From JAAFIP01 sp031428975 (GTDB lineage Bacteria; Pseudomonadota; Gammaproteobacteria; Burkholderiales; Burkholderiaceae_C), in contig JANOYR010000218.1 in assembly GCA_031428975.1 (NCBI GenBank), positions 1 through 25,316 on the forward strand: a DNA stretch of 25,316 bases, in the 5' to 3' direction. Numbering within the stretch: position 1 is the stretch's first letter; every line of letters starts with the position of its first letter. Of this stretch, positions 7,746-16,000 are shown one piece after another. The translations under genes and the position numbers were made by a program. The notes under the pieces are model-generated. The model ran no database searches. It worked only from the letters and a program-made list of their open reading frames with translations, and was not told the origin of the DNA.

Positions 7746-8075
7746 TTAGGTGACCAAAGGTTCTAGCCGCGCCAGCACTTCATCAATCACAAATTGCGGC
7801 GCACGTTCCACCCATTGGCCACCGCGCTCGCCCAGAGAAATCGTGCGGGGTTGGTTGCAAATCACCACGCCCTGCGTTTGCAAGCCGCTGCCCATCAGGC
7901 TCGCCGCAAACCCAGCGCTTCTGGCCAATGTGACGCCTTGGCTGATCGGCAGCACAATGGTCAGGGTGTCGTCTGCGGGCGAAACCACAAACAAAGGCCG
8001 GCGGCCCGCTTGTTCACGGCCTTTGATGGGGTTGAGGTCGGCCATCACAATGTCGCCACGCACTGGTTTTTTCAT
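7746..8075 (-). CDS. mazF: MazF/PemK-family toxin (endoribonuclease)
   Basis: A 109-residue protein of the MazF/PemK/CcdB fold; family members cut mRNA at short sequences. It has the N-terminal RGDIVMADLNPIKGREQAGRRP strand-loop (family RGDIw..dlnP..G.E....RP, residues 6-27), VVSPAD, VLPIS and VVICNQPRTISL, which matches the ChpB/PemK type. It starts 3 nt after the stop of the antitoxin gene with no good Shine-Dalgarno, so translation is probably coupled. No inactivating change is visible, so the pair looks intact. Confidence 0.92.
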   Translation of the reverse strand: MKKPVRGDIVMADLNPIKGREQAGRRPLFVVSPADDTLTIVLPISQGVTLARSAGFAASLMGSGLQTQGVVICNQPRTISLGERGGQWVERAPQFVIDEVLARLEPLVT

Positions 8076-8078
8076 GGC

Positions 8079-8330
8079 TTAAAACGCCTGCTCAGAAGCA
8101 AGCTCAGGCGCATTGAGCCACTCAGCATCAACGGGCAGTTGCAACTTTTTATGCTCGCGCGCCAGTTGCGCCAAGGTGTAGCGCGGTTTCACCGGCTCAA
8201 TAAGCAGAGCCCCGCCCTGCAACTTAAACGTCACGTCATGCCCCGCCTCAAGCCCCATTAAGCCCAAGAGCGCCTTAGGAATGGGCAGCGCAACAGATCC
8301 GCCCCAGTTTCGCAATGTAGCTGTGTTCAT
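8079..8330 (-). CDS. mazE: MazE/PemI-family antitoxin
   Basis: An 83-residue AbrB/SpoVT-type antitoxin. The N-terminal swapped-hairpin DNA-binding domain reads LRNWGGSVALPIPKALLGLMGLEAGHDV (residues 6-33) and the acidic C-terminal tail (DAEWLNAPELASEQAF) is the expected toxin-binding part. It is the first gene of a two-gene operon with mazF. The family represses its own operon; here two short palindromes with the same half-site (8340-8381) lie just upstream and are the likely operator. Confidence 0.9.
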   Translation of the reverse strand: MNTATLRNWGGSVALPIPKALLGLMGLEAGHDVTFKLQGGALLIEPVKPRYTLAQLAREHKKLQLPVDAEWLNAPELASEQAF

Positions 8331-8339
8331 GGATTGAGC

Positions 8340-8381
8340 ATATCACAAAAGTGATATTTTATGAGTGATGTCTAATCACTC
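8340..8381 (-). promoter_or_regulatory. mazEF operator region: two palindromes with ATCAC/GTGAT half-sites
   Basis: Palindrome 1 is ATATCAC-AAAA-GTGATAT (8340-8357); palindrome 2 is GAGTGAT-GTCTA-ATCACTC (8363-8381). Both are perfect 7-bp inverted repeats. A TAAAAT (8361-8356 on the minus strand) between them is a likely -10 box, so transcription would start inside palindrome 1, about 20 nt before the mazE ATG. Binding by the MazE dimer and MazEF complex is inferred from the family. Confidence 0.65.
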
Positions 8382-8403
8382 CGGTGCGAAGCGGTTTTTC
8401 CAC

Positions 8404-10074
8404 TTATTTTTTGTACGCATTCACAACCGTTCTAGTTACAGTTTCCAATACTTTCAATATTGATTCTTTAGAAGCTGTGTCTGCATCGGAAGACTCGCCT
8501 GAAGAATCATCCTTCGATGATTGACCACCATAAAAATGCTTGCGAATATCATTGAGCGAGTCCGTAACCAACTTCATATCGTCGTAAATCTGTGCTTGGT
8601 GATAAGTGAATATAAGGATGTCTATTCGGCGCACCTCTTGATTCAGCACATCAACTTTTGCTTGGGCAGAAATTCTAGCCCTGTGTGAATAAGCAAGCGC
8701 AAATATTAACAATACTCCAACCGTGAAACGCACCCAACCTTGTAGCCATTTATCAGAGTGGTCTACTTCCCCAATTAGCCGAAGTACCGCCGACAAGAAG
8801 TCTGCTACAGCATTTCTTTGATTTTTTTCACATGAGCTATGTGAGTTGGCCGGAGACGATACGCCGTTATTATAGACACAGTAAACAGGCCTGCTGGCCT
8901 CAGCGGTAGGTTGCAGGTTAACCACCACGCTTTGCTTTTGTTTTTGGCTTACTCCTGAGGTGATAGTCGAACTCACTGAATTGCTTGCGCTGCCGGCTGG
9001 TGTCACGCTTAGCGTTGGCGTAAGCCCCAACGCAATTGGGAGCAACTCGCTTTTAGCTACCGATATGATTCGATCGTCTAAGCTTTTCCCACCAGATGTC
9101 GATACGAATTGAAAGTACAGGGCTGAGGCATAAGCAACCAGCAGGAACAGGCACAGATAAAACGCGCACAATAACCATATATGAATTGCTACTGCGGCAT
9201 CAAGCTGTTTTTGGATAGTATTTCGAAAAGAGAGAATACCAGCTGGTTTCCCGTTCAAAGCTGCTTTTGCGTATGCTTTCAAGTCTGCACTAAATGACGT
9301 CGCCGCAGCCGCACGTTTTGACTTGTTCTCTTCTTTTAACTCTTCCGTTTCCCGCCTCTCCTTTTCCAACTTCTCGCCTTCAATGTCTACGGACTGTTTT
9401 GTGCCGCTTTCCGGCCTGAATCCGTCTGTCTCTTTATCGTATTGTTCAAAAGCAGTATTGTTGCCCCTAAAAGCATTTTCAGCAGTCAACCATTTAAAAG
9501 GGAAATATTCGTTTGCGCTAGGAAACTTGATGCTTTCGCCCTTATAAGCACTCCCTTTTACACAACTTCTAAGCTCTATGTTACGGAATTTTGTTCTATC
9601 AAATGAAAAAACGTTGTCAAATGTGCACCCAGTAAAAACGCAATCCTCTAGTCCACCACCGGTATAAACGCATTGACTGAATGTACAGCCTAGAAAATTA
9701 ACGCCTACAAAAGTACATCTTTTAAATCCAATTTCTCTAAAGTTGCAATTTTGGAATTCGACACCTGAAATCTTGCAATCAGAAAATTCTCCATCGTTAA
9801 AATCTATTTCGCTAAAGTATGGCTTGTCAAGTAATTTAGAAACCTGACAATTAAGAAATTTTGTTTTGAAGACTGTAAGCCTTTTTGACGCAATACCCTC
9901 AAAAACAGTACGACTAAAGTCGACCAGGGAAAAGGTAACGTCAGAGCCAATATCTCTTTTTACTATATTTCCATTAGGCGTAGTCGAGGTCGGCTCGCTT
10001 AAAGTGCTAAATTCAAATGATTCGCTAACTAGCGGTGTATTTGCCGATTTGAAAAGTTCAGACCAATTATTCAT
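8404..10074 (-). CDS. Pentapeptide-repeat protein with two membrane segments, unknown function
   Basis: A 556-residue protein. Residues 45-170 contain pentapeptide-like repeats of the A/C-[DN]-F-x-x type (e.g. SGVEFQNCNFREIGF, TFVGVNFLGCTFSQC), predicting a right-handed quadrilateral beta helix of about 20-25 turn units. A highly charged helical linker follows (230-255, EKLEKERRETEELKEE), then a membrane segment at about 296-322, a Ser/Thr-rich loop with two cysteines (C399, C415) that is probably periplasmic, a second membrane segment at about 446-463, and a helical C-terminus ending in a Ser/Asp-rich stretch. Both ends would therefore be cytoplasmic. It lies 36 nt downstream of the DUF4407-like gene. 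Base composition and codons are clearly more AT-rich than the flanking metabolic genes, suggesting horizontal acquisition. No enzymatic motif is seen. Confidence 0.8.
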   Translation of the reverse strand: MNNWSELFKSANTPLVSESFEFSTLSEPTSTTPNGNIVKRDIGSDVTFSLVDFSRTVFEGIASKRLTVFKTKFLNCQVSKLLDKPYFSEIDFNDGEFSDCKISGVEFQNCNFREIGFKRCTFVGVNFLGCTFSQCVYTGGGLEDCVFTGCTFDNVFSFDRTKFRNIELRSCVKGSAYKGESIKFPSANEYFPFKWLTAENAFRGNNTAFEQYDKETDGFRPESGTKQSVDIEGEKLEKERRETEELKEENKSKRAAAATSFSADLKAYAKAALNGKPAGILSFRNTIQKQLDAAVAIHIWLLCAFYLCLFLLVAYASALYFQFVSTSGGKSLDDRIISVAKSELLPIALGLTPTLSVTPAGSASNSVSSTITSGVSQKQKQSVVVNLQPTAEASRPVYCVYNNGVSSPANSHSSCEKNQRNAVADFLSAVLRLIGEVDHSDKWLQGWVRFTVGVLLIFALAYSHRARISAQAKVDVLNQEVRRIDILIFTYHQAQIYDDMKLVTDSLNDIRKHFYGGQSSKDDSSGESSDADTASKESILKVLETVTRTVVNAYKK

Positions 10075-10110
10075 TCTCCCCCCTTTTTTTAAGCCTCAGC
10101 GCGGTCTACC

Positions 10111-11772
10111 TTATTGTGTTTGCTGTTGTTTCGCCAGTGCGTCAAATCGAGTAATCATGTCTTGAAGTAAGTCTGCATGGCGTGATTTCGCATCCACTGT
10201 TGTTTGACTAATAGTTACTTCCTTCTTTGTGGCAAATTTTTGCGCTGTAAGGTATTCTTCTTTATTACGCAACTCCTTCTCCTCCAATACAAGTGATGCT
10301 AAGCGTGCATTGTCTATAGAGCTAATCTTTTCTTTCCCAATTTCGCTCTGTCGATTTTGAATTGCAGATAGTTGAATATTGATAGCATTCAAAGTATCGA
10401 TATTTGTTTCTAGCGTATTTTTAGCATCCTGCAAATCCTTTAGCGCTTTTGTGTGCTCGACGAGCTGGCGTACACGACTTGCTCTAACGTCTGTTAAGTT
10501 GTTATCAAGCTGATCCAAAACGTCCTTTGTAGCTTGACGTGCTCTAGCCTTATCGTCTTCCCGTGACTTCTCCGCTACAAGTTTGCGAATTTCATTTAAA
10601 AATAAACTGGGAGAAATGGGAAATATTATGTTCTGCCTTGTGAAATGGTTAGCTGAATGACCATCGTATTCACCTACTAAAAATAACTGGAAAAGATTTT
10701 GCACATCTTGGCTGTAATAAATGCGAACATCGAAAGGCTCGAATAATTTCATAAAAAGAAAGGCGGCCAACAAAAAACCCTGAAAAGAAAAAATAATCCA
10801 CCGTATGGTTTGCGAAGCGCTGGTGTCTTTGATTTCGCTTTGGTAAACATCTAGTCTAGATGCCAAAGAGTTGGCGTTGTGCGTTATGCCGTATTTATCA
10901 CGCAACAGAGCGTCTTGTCTCTTCGCACGTGCTTCATTGAATCGGTCTAGCTCTTGTTTCGCCGCATTGAATGGCTCACGTGCTGTTGCTTCATCGCGCC
11001 TCAGTTGCTCAGATAAGTTGCTAATTTTCTTGCGTGCATCATCTGCTATTTTTCTTTGCTCTTCTGCAATGGGCCCGACTCCTGCTTTTTTAGACCCCCC
11101 AGTTCCGTCAACCTCATTTAACCGCTTACGCTCAGTTTCAGCCAATAGCTCTTCCTGCTCAGTGATAAGCTTAGAAAATCGCCCTGTCGTAGACTTAAGC
11201 AGGGCATCTTCTGTAGCCAGTTTATCTTTGAATTTTTGCTCGGTAGCGTCTAATGCTACCGTTCTTTTAATTTCTATCGCAGCTGTAATATCCTTACTAA
11301 AAACTGCGATATTGAGCAACGGCGACATAGCAACGATAGACCCAATCGCTAGTGCGACGCGTAATATTACAGAAATCCAAAACTTACCGTTTGCAGTTGC
11401 AATGTTAGGCTTCACACGCCCAACCATTGCCTCTTTTACTGCTTCGTTAGGTTCTTTACCTTTGTTTAACGCTACGGTTTTAGGTTGCGGTGGGTCAATA
11501 TCGACATCATGTAATGGTGCGGTCAAAATTGATATGTCTAAAGTCAAAATGACCACTAGGACTACAACCCCAGCTATGACAGCCGCAGCTCCCTGCCATA
11601 TAATTTCATCAGATAAATAGGTGGCAGCGTATCCCCAAATAAGCGACTCAACCAATGCCATGATCCACATAATTAGTCTGGCAATGCCGGCCCAGGAGCC
11701 GAATGCGCCAGCCGCTAGTGGTTCACCGTAAATTTTGAGGGTTAATGAGTTTAATAGTGACGCTCGAATCAT
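10111..11772 (-). CDS. DUF4407-like membrane/coiled-coil protein, unknown function
   Basis: A 553-residue protein. Membrane segments are predicted at about 30-52, 58-84 (ending LTLDISILTA, like the LDR-type motif of DUF4407), 130-155 and 322-342 (FLLAAFLFMKLFEPFDVRIYYS, like the DUF4407 end motif K-L-x-x-P-x-x-Y/D). Between the third and fourth segments is a long coiled coil (165-320) and a second long coiled coil fills 395-550. The assignment to DUF4407 is by overall layout and these motifs, not by a database search. The ATG at 11772 has GGAG 5 nt upstream. It is the first gene of an AT-rich two-gene unit with the pentapeptide-repeat membrane protein. Function unknown; a mechanical or sensor role at the inner membrane is conceivable but unproven. 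Confidence 0.72.
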   Translation of the reverse strand: MIRASLLNSLTLKIYGEPLAAGAFGSWAGIARLIMWIMALVESLIWGYAATYLSDEIIWQGAAAVIAGVVVLVVILTLDISILTAPLHDVDIDPPQPKTVALNKGKEPNEAVKEAMVGRVKPNIATANGKFWISVILRVALAIGSIVAMSPLLNIAVFSKDITAAIEIKRTVALDATEQKFKDKLATEDALLKSTTGRFSKLITEQEELLAETERKRLNEVDGTGGSKKAGVGPIAEEQRKIADDARKKISNLSEQLRRDEATAREPFNAAKQELDRFNEARAKRQDALLRDKYGITHNANSLASRLDVYQSEIKDTSASQTIRWIIFSFQGFLLAAFLFMKLFEPFDVRIYYSQDVQNLFQLFLVGEYDGHSANHFTRQNIIFPISPSLFLNEIRKLVAEKSREDDKARARQATKDVLDQLDNNLTDVRASRVRQLVEHTKALKDLQDAKNTLETNIDTLNAINIQLSAIQNRQSEIGKEKISSIDNARLASLVLEEKELRNKEEYLTAQKFATKKEVTISQTTVDAKSRHADLLQDMITRFDALAKQQQTQ

Positions 11773-11785
11773 GTTTTCTCCACTT

Positions 11786-11797
11786 ATAACGCGTTAT
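11786..11797. promoter_or_regulatory. 12-bp perfect palindrome upstream of the DUF4407-like gene
   Basis: ATAACGCGTTAT lies 14 nt before the ATG at 11772. It is a perfect palindrome placed where a promoter -10/start or an operator would be expected. No regulator gene is adjacent, so whether it is an operator is inference. Confidence 0.4.
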
Positions 11798-11910
11798 GGA
11801 CTTAGTGACGCCAAGTATTTGCGCCGCGCTAGGAAATGTGTAGCTTGGGGCTTGGTAACCACATTCCTTTGGTATGTATACTTTATATCACAGGACAATA
11901 GCCGAGCATG

Positions 11911-11955
11911 GCGCTCATTTGAGCGCTTGACAATACGAACAATAACGCCAATACT
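11911..11955 (+). promoter_or_regulatory. Promoter of the DUF29 gene with a 16-bp palindrome abutting the -35 box
   Basis: GCGCTCATTTGAGCGC (11911-11926) is a perfect palindrome apart from its central TT. It is followed directly by a consensus -35 TTGACA (11927-11932), a 17-nt spacer and AATACT (11950-11955). The DUF29 ATG is 23 nt downstream. Layout suggests an operator touching the -35 box. The gap 11773-11978 also serves the divergent DUF4407-like gene. Confidence 0.6.
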
Positions 11956-11978
11956 AAAACCCAATTGAGGATACCTGT

Positions 11979-12416
11979 ATGACTACAACCTATGAAGGCG
12001 ACATAGTGGCTTGGGCGAACGAGCAGGCCAGACTGATTCGCGCTGGGCAGCTCGACAAGCTTGACCTGATGAACATTGCTGAGGAGATAGAAGACGTGGG
12101 CAAAAGCGAAAAACGCGAACTGGCCAGCCGAATGGCTGTTTTGCTCACCCATTTGCTCAAATGGCATTACCAGCCATCCAAACAAAGTCGCAGTTGGGAA
12201 CGAACAATTAAGGAGCAGCGGCGAAGTATTCACTTGCATCTTGATGAAGTGCCAAGTCTGCGTAAATCTCTCACTAACCAAAACTGGCTTTCTGGAGTGT
12301 ATTCAGACGCAGTCGCCTAAGCGATCAATGAAACGGGCGAGGACTATTTTCCTGAGGCTTTGCAATGGTCGATACAGGATGCTTTGACCGAGGGCTGGCT
12401 ACCAACCGCTTCTTAG
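11979..12416 (+). pseudogene. DUF29-family gene interrupted by an in-frame stop
   Basis: The first 113 codons encode a DUF29-type protein: YEGDIVAWANEQARLIRAGQLDKLDLMNIAEEIEDVGKSEKREL, then HLLKWHYQPSKQSRSWERTI and EQRRSIHLHL. A TAA at 12318-12320 follows DAVA, and the same frame continues for 31 codons (AINETGEDYFPEALQW, then SIQDALTEGWLPTAS) to a TAG at 12414-12416. That continuation is the conserved DUF29 tail, so the gene is an otherwise intact 145-codon frame with one nonsense codon, probably from CAA, AAA or GAA. Shine-Dalgarno GAGG is 8 nt before the ATG and the promoter is strong, so the decay looks recent. DUF29 proteins have no established function. The 3' end overlaps the rhombosortase gene end by 18 bp. 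Confidence 0.85.
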
Positions 12417-13091
12417 AGCGCATTTTTTCACTACTGCCTCAATTTGGGCGCAGCAGCCAATCATTGCACCCAGCCCAGCCCCCGCCAAGTGCGCGGCCAC
12501 CACCACCTCAAAGCCCCAATCGGGTGAATACACCACGGCGCTTTGCCATGCGCGTTCGTGCAGCAGCTTGAGCGCCATGGCGCTGAACAGCACAAAGGAC
12601 AGCCACTTTACTTTGTTTTTTATAGCAACATATGACCATATGACCATGACATTGGCATGAATAGCTCCTGAAAGTCCGCTGTAGCGCCCCACCTCTGGCC
12701 ACGCCAGCAAAGCCAGCGTGGTAAGCGGCCAAGCCAGTAGCCAGCCCCAAGCTGCCGATGCTGGCAGGCGTTGCTGGTGGCCCAGCACGGCCAAGGCGGC
12801 CAATGCCCCCAAGTTAGCCCACAGGTGGGCGGGGCCGAGGTGCACCAAGGCGCCTGTCCACAGAGTCCAAGGCTTTAAGGCGGCGCAGGTTGCCCAAAAA
12901 CTTGACCCTATGGCAGTTGACCTTGGCGCTGCTGCTTGCAAGCCCAGCTGTGTGCGCCAAGCCTGCGCATCAAACGACAGGTTTTGCAGCGCCCACGGCT
13001 GGGGCAGCAGCGCCACCAGTAAGCACAGCAGGCTTAACGCCGCGCAGGCGATTGGCCATGCGGCTGATGAAGTGCTCGATGTCGTCGACAT
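12399..13091 (-). CDS. rrtA: Rhombosortase-type rhomboid intramembrane serine protease
   Basis: A 230-residue multi-pass protein with rhomboid catalytic features: HLGPAHLWANLGA (H84, H89, N93) in the oxyanion-hole helix, the nucleophile in YSGLSGAIH (Ser141) and the base in VVAAHLAGAGLGAM (His201). The short size and the YSGLSG...AHLAG pattern fit the rhombosortase subfamily, which is predicted to cleave GlyGly-CTERM C-terminal sorting signals; no such substrate is in the window. The ATG at 13091 lies inside the RND pump gene, giving a 122-nt overlap in another frame. It is retained because the first membrane helix (AWPIACAALSLLCLLVALL) begins at residue 11 and there is no later ATG. A copy of the dispersed repeat encodes residues 147-160 directly after the catalytic GLSGAIH. 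Confidence 0.78.
   Translation of the reverse strand: MSTTSSTSSAAWPIACAALSLLCLLVALLPQPWALQNLSFDAQAWRTQLGLQAAAPRSTAIGSSFWATCAALKPWTLWTGALVHLGPAHLWANLGALAALAVLGHQQRLPASAAWGWLLAWPLTTLALLAWPEVGRYSGLSGAIHANVMVIWSYVAIKNKVKWLSFVLFSAMALKLLHERAWQSAVVYSPDWGFEVVVAAHLAGAGLGAMIGCCAQIEAVVKKCALRSGW
12610..12650 (-). repeat. Dispersed intragenic repeat, copy 5 (in the rhombosortase gene)
   Basis: On the minus strand: GTCATGGTCATATG, then GTCAT at core positions 15-19 and GCTAT at 25-29, with an A-rich end. It is preceded by ATGCCAAT. In frame it encodes ANVMVIWSYVAIKNK, immediately after the catalytic-serine motif of the protease. Confidence 0.75.
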
Positions 13092-16000
13092 AGGTGAATA
13101 CTACTGGAATGACCAAAAGGCTTAAAAAGGTGGAGGTAATTAGGCCGCCAATCACCGCTACCGCCATAGGGGATCGAAAGCTGCCATCGGCTGCGCCCCA
13201 GCTGGCCGCAATGGGCAACATGCCTGCGCCCATGGCGATAGTGGTCATGACGATGGGCTGGGCGCGTTTGTGGCATGCATCTAGCAAGGCATCGAGGCGG
13301 CTCAACCCGTAGTCACGCCTGGCGACGATAGCGTATTCGACCAGCAAAATCGAGTTTTTGGTGGCCACGCCCATGAGCATGATCAGGCCGATGAGCGACG
13401 GCATGGAAAAGGCTTTGTCGGCAATTAAAAGCCCTACGAATGCGCCGCCCAAGGACAATGGCAGCGCGGCCAAAATCGTGACGGGATGCAAAAAGTCTTT
13501 GAACAGCAAGACCAAGACAATGTAAATGCACAGCACGCCTGTGAGCATGGCCAAGCCAAAGCTGGCAAACAGCTCGCCCATGACCTCGGCATCGCCCACT
13601 TCTACCTTTTTCACGCCTGCAGGCAAGCCCGTGATGCTGGGGAGCTTGTCTACCGCTGCGGTCACGTCGCCCAATGCGCCGCCTGAGAGCTCGATTTCAA
13701 AGGTGACATTGCGTGCGCGGTCGTAACGGTCAATTACCGCAGGCCCGCCTGATGCTTCAAAACTGGCCACTTGCCCGAGCATGACAGACCCCTTGAGGCC
13801 GCTGACGGTGAGCCGCTCCAATACGCCCAAGTCTTGCCGTGCCTGTGGCGCAAGCCGCACCACGATGGGCACTTGGCGCTGGCTCAAATTGAGCTTGGGC
13901 AGGGCGGTGTCGTAGTCGCCCACGGTGGCAATGCGCAGGGTCTCGGCAATGGCGGCACTGCTCACGCCCATGTCGGCTGCCTTGGCAAAGTCGGGCCGCA
14001 CCGCAATTTCGGGGCGGATCAAGCTGGCGGTGGAGATGATGCTGCCAAGGCCAGGCACGGTGCGCAGGTCTTTTTCTACCGCCAATGCGGCTGTTTGCAA
14101 GGCCAGCGGGTCGTCGCCCGTGAGCACCAAAATGTATTTTTCGCCGCTTGCGCCCAAGCCCACCTTGCTGCGCACGCCTGGCAGTTGTACCAGCAGTTCG
14201 CGAATACGCTGTTCAATGGGTTGCTTGCGCATGCGCTCGCCGCGCTTAGTGAGCAAAATAGTGAGCGTGGCCTTGCGCGTTTCGGATGCGCCTTGGGGGG
14301 CAAAGGGGTCAGAGCCTGCCAGCCCCGCGCCAATGGTGGTGTACACCGACTTCACCTCGGGCACTTTGGCTAGTAGCAGGCGTGCAGCCTCTGCGGTGGC
14401 CATGGTTTGCTGCAAGCCAGCGCCGGGTGGTAACTCAAGGTGCACCTGTGTTTGCGAGTTGTCATCCGGCGGAATAAAGCCAGTGGGCAACAGGGGAATC
14501 AATGCCACAGAGCCCACAAAAAATGCAGCGGCTGCAAAAATAGTGACTACACGGTGGTGCAAACACCAGGCCGCAGCGCGCATGTACCAACGCATCAAAC
14601 GGCCGTCTTTGACCTCGTGCGCGACGGGTTTCAAAATATAGGCCGACATCATGGGGGTGAGCACCCGCGCCACCACCAAGGAAAAGAAAATGGCAAACAC
14701 CGCTGTCCAGCCAAATTGTTTGAAAAATTTGCCTGCAATGCCGCTCATGAAGGCGGTGGGCAAAAACACGGCAATCAAGGTAAAGGTGGTGGCGATTACC
14801 GCCAAGCCAATCTCGTCGGCCGCTTGCCGCGCCGCCTCAAGCGGAGTTTTGCCCATGCGCAGGTGGCGCACGATGTTTTCCACCTCCACAATGGCATCGT
14901 CCACCAAAATTCCAATGACCAAACTGAGCGCCAGCAGGGTCACCACATTGATTGAAAAGCCCCAAAAATACATGCCAATAAAGGCGGGAATGGCCGACAA
15001 AGGCAAGGCCACCGCCGATACAAAGGTAGCACGCCAGTCGCGCAAAAAGAGCCAGACCACCAACACGGCTAACAACGCTCCCTCTAACAACATGCTCAAT
15101 GAAGCGTGGTATTCCTCCTCAACAGGCTCCACAAAATTAAACGCCTCGGTGAGGGTGATGTGGGGGTTGGCCGCCTTCAGCTCTGCCAAGACTTTTTGCA
15201 CACCTGCACCCACCTCCACCTCGCTGGCACCCTTGCTGCGCGAGATTTCAAAACCTACCACCGATACGCCATTGAGCAAGGCAGCCGCACGCTGCTCAGC
15301 CACGGTGTCACGCACCGTGCCCAGCTGGTCTAGGCGCACGCTGCGTGAACCGTTGGCGCCACCACCTAAGGCAATGGGCAGTGCACCCAGCTCTTGGGCC
15401 GTGCGCACGGTGGCAAGGGTGCGAATCGGCTGCTCGGAGCCGCCCAAATCGGTGCGGCCGCCGGCGGCGTCCATCTGCACTTGGCGCAGCTGGCGCGTCA
15501 CATCGGTGGCGCTGGCGCTGAGCGACTGCATTTTGGCGGGATCGAGCTCGATGCTGACCTCGCGGGTGACACCTCCCACGCGCGATATTGCGCCCACGCC
15601 GCGAACGCCCAGCAGTTTGCGGGTAATCGTGTCGTCGACAAAATAACTCAAGGCTTCTGCGTCAAGCTGGCTGGATGCAATGGTGAAGGCCAGCACCGGA
15701 GCGCCTGCCAAATTGAGTTTGTTAATCACGGGGTCGCGCACATCCGAAGGGAGCTCTGAGCGCACTTGGGCCACCGCAGAGCGCACTTCGTCGAGCGCCT
15801 CTTGCACGGGTTTTTCTAAGCGAAACTCCACGGTCAGGGTGACCACGCCGTCTTGCACTTTGGTGGTCACATGGCGCAGGCCTTGAATGGAGGCCAAAGC
15901 ATTCTCTATTTTGCGAGCAACCTCTGTCTCCATTTGTGCGGGCGCAGCGCCGGGCAGGCTAGCCACTATGCTGATGGTAGGCAAATCTAGGTCAGGAAAG

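Noticed and set aside
10871..11620. 249-codon open frame on the plus strand
   Set aside because: Antisense to the DUF4407-like gene; Ser/Ala/Leu-rich with no recognisable domain and no ribosome site.
12365..12571. 68-codon open frame on the plus strand
   Set aside because: Overlaps the DUF29 remnant and is antisense to the rhombosortase; proline/arginine-rich low-complexity product.
14651..15646. 331-codon open frame on the plus strand
   Set aside because: It lies fully antisense to the RND pump gene, has no family features and reflects codon bias of a GC-rich gene.
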